DNA of 53,621 nt, taken from positions 1-53,621 of the forward strand of contig JAHDDU010000003.1 of the NCBI GenBank assembly GCA_020629175.1, in the 5' to 3' direction. Positions within the stretch are counted from its first letter, which is position 1. The number at the start of each line of letters is the position of its first letter. The position numbers and the translations under genes were made by a program. Shown piece by piece: positions 53,584-53,621 of this stretch. The notes beneath the pieces are model-generated. The model saw only the letters and a list, made by a program, of their open reading frames with translations, had not been told where the DNA came from and made no database searches. The DNA is from Flavimaricola sp. GTDB lineage: Bacteria; Pseudomonadota; Alphaproteobacteria; Rhodobacterales; Rhodobacteraceae.

Positions 53584-53621
53584 AAAGAGGGGAGGCCCCG
53601 AACGACCTCCCCTCTTTTTTT
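53584..53621 (+). terminator. Rho-independent terminator after the micro-gene
   Basis: Stem GAGGGGAGG and CCTCCCCTC (9 bp, extended to 12 by AAA-TTT), 10-nt loop, followed by TTTTTTT to the window end. Very strong intrinsic terminator. Confidence 0.92.

Noticed and set aside
1-53621. tRNA, rRNA, CRISPR, IS or phage signatures
   Set aside because: Read on both strands; no cloverleaf-like sequences, regularly spaced repeats, transposase or integrase motifs were seen.

Overview
The window looks like a chromosomal segment of a marine alphaproteobacterium of the Rhodobacteraceae (Roseobacter group). The basis is gene content: a DMSP demethylase (dmdA) next to acuI, a nodulation-type sulfotransferase with a DUF-type GT14 glycosyltransferase, lptCAB-hpf-ptsN, a CtrA-like box, and moderately high GC. 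No rRNA, tRNA, CRISPR array, insertion sequence or prophage is visible, so the region reads as core chromosome with a few accessory loci.

Layout. 65-4356 (-): acyl-CoA synthetase, livG-type ATPase, small lipoprotein, livH-type permease, the start of a branched-chain amino acid/amide-type ABC operon running off the left edge. 4525-7145 (+): hybrid histidine kinase plus OmpR-type regulator. 7142-8782 (-): formylglycine-type sulfatase. 8835-15900 (-): a putative type I secretion operon headed by a cysteine-free low-complexity protein and a repeat protein, followed by the exporter ATPase and HlyD adaptor. A divergent CsgD/LuxR-like regulator (16647-17354) and a coupled small gene follow, separated from it by a ~750-bp intergenic region carrying a CtrA-type box. 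17922-22652 (+): RNase D, arabinose-5-phosphate isomerase, lptC-lptA-lptB, hpf, ptsN. 22649-30817 (-): surface-glycan locus (tandem sulfotransferase, three glycosyltransferases, galU, kdsB, cysQ), with a divergent capsule-type ABC permease (30961-31785). 31812-34400 (-): aldo/keto reductase, KDG kinase, AlkB. 34604-38962 (+): dnaK, dnaJ, radC. 38959-41801 (-): an uncharacterised envelope gene pair. 41991-47122 (-): DUF2182, DUF1326, DmdB-like ligase, dmdA, acuI, with a divergent GntR regulator sharing a 24-bp operator. 47936-50644 (-): secA. 50821-53284 (+): parvulin PPIase, argJ, mutT. 53403-53561 (+): a 52-residue conserved-looking micro-gene with a strong terminator.

How the parts fit. Three stretches make sense as systems. 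(1) Secretion of two large acidic/low-complexity proteins by a dedicated type I exporter, plausibly matrix or surface proteins under a CsgD-like regulator and perhaps CtrA. (2) Synthesis of a sulfated surface glycan: galU supplies UDP-glucose, glycosyltransferases build, a two-domain sulfotransferase decorates, CysQ removes the PAP by-product, KdsD/KdsB feed Kdo, LptCAB export LPS. (3) DMSP demethylation: DmdA makes methylmercaptopropionate, the ligase activates it to CoA, AcuI removes acryloyl-CoA, under a FadR/GntR repressor. Functional assignments come from motifs and neighbourhood read by eye; no database search was run.
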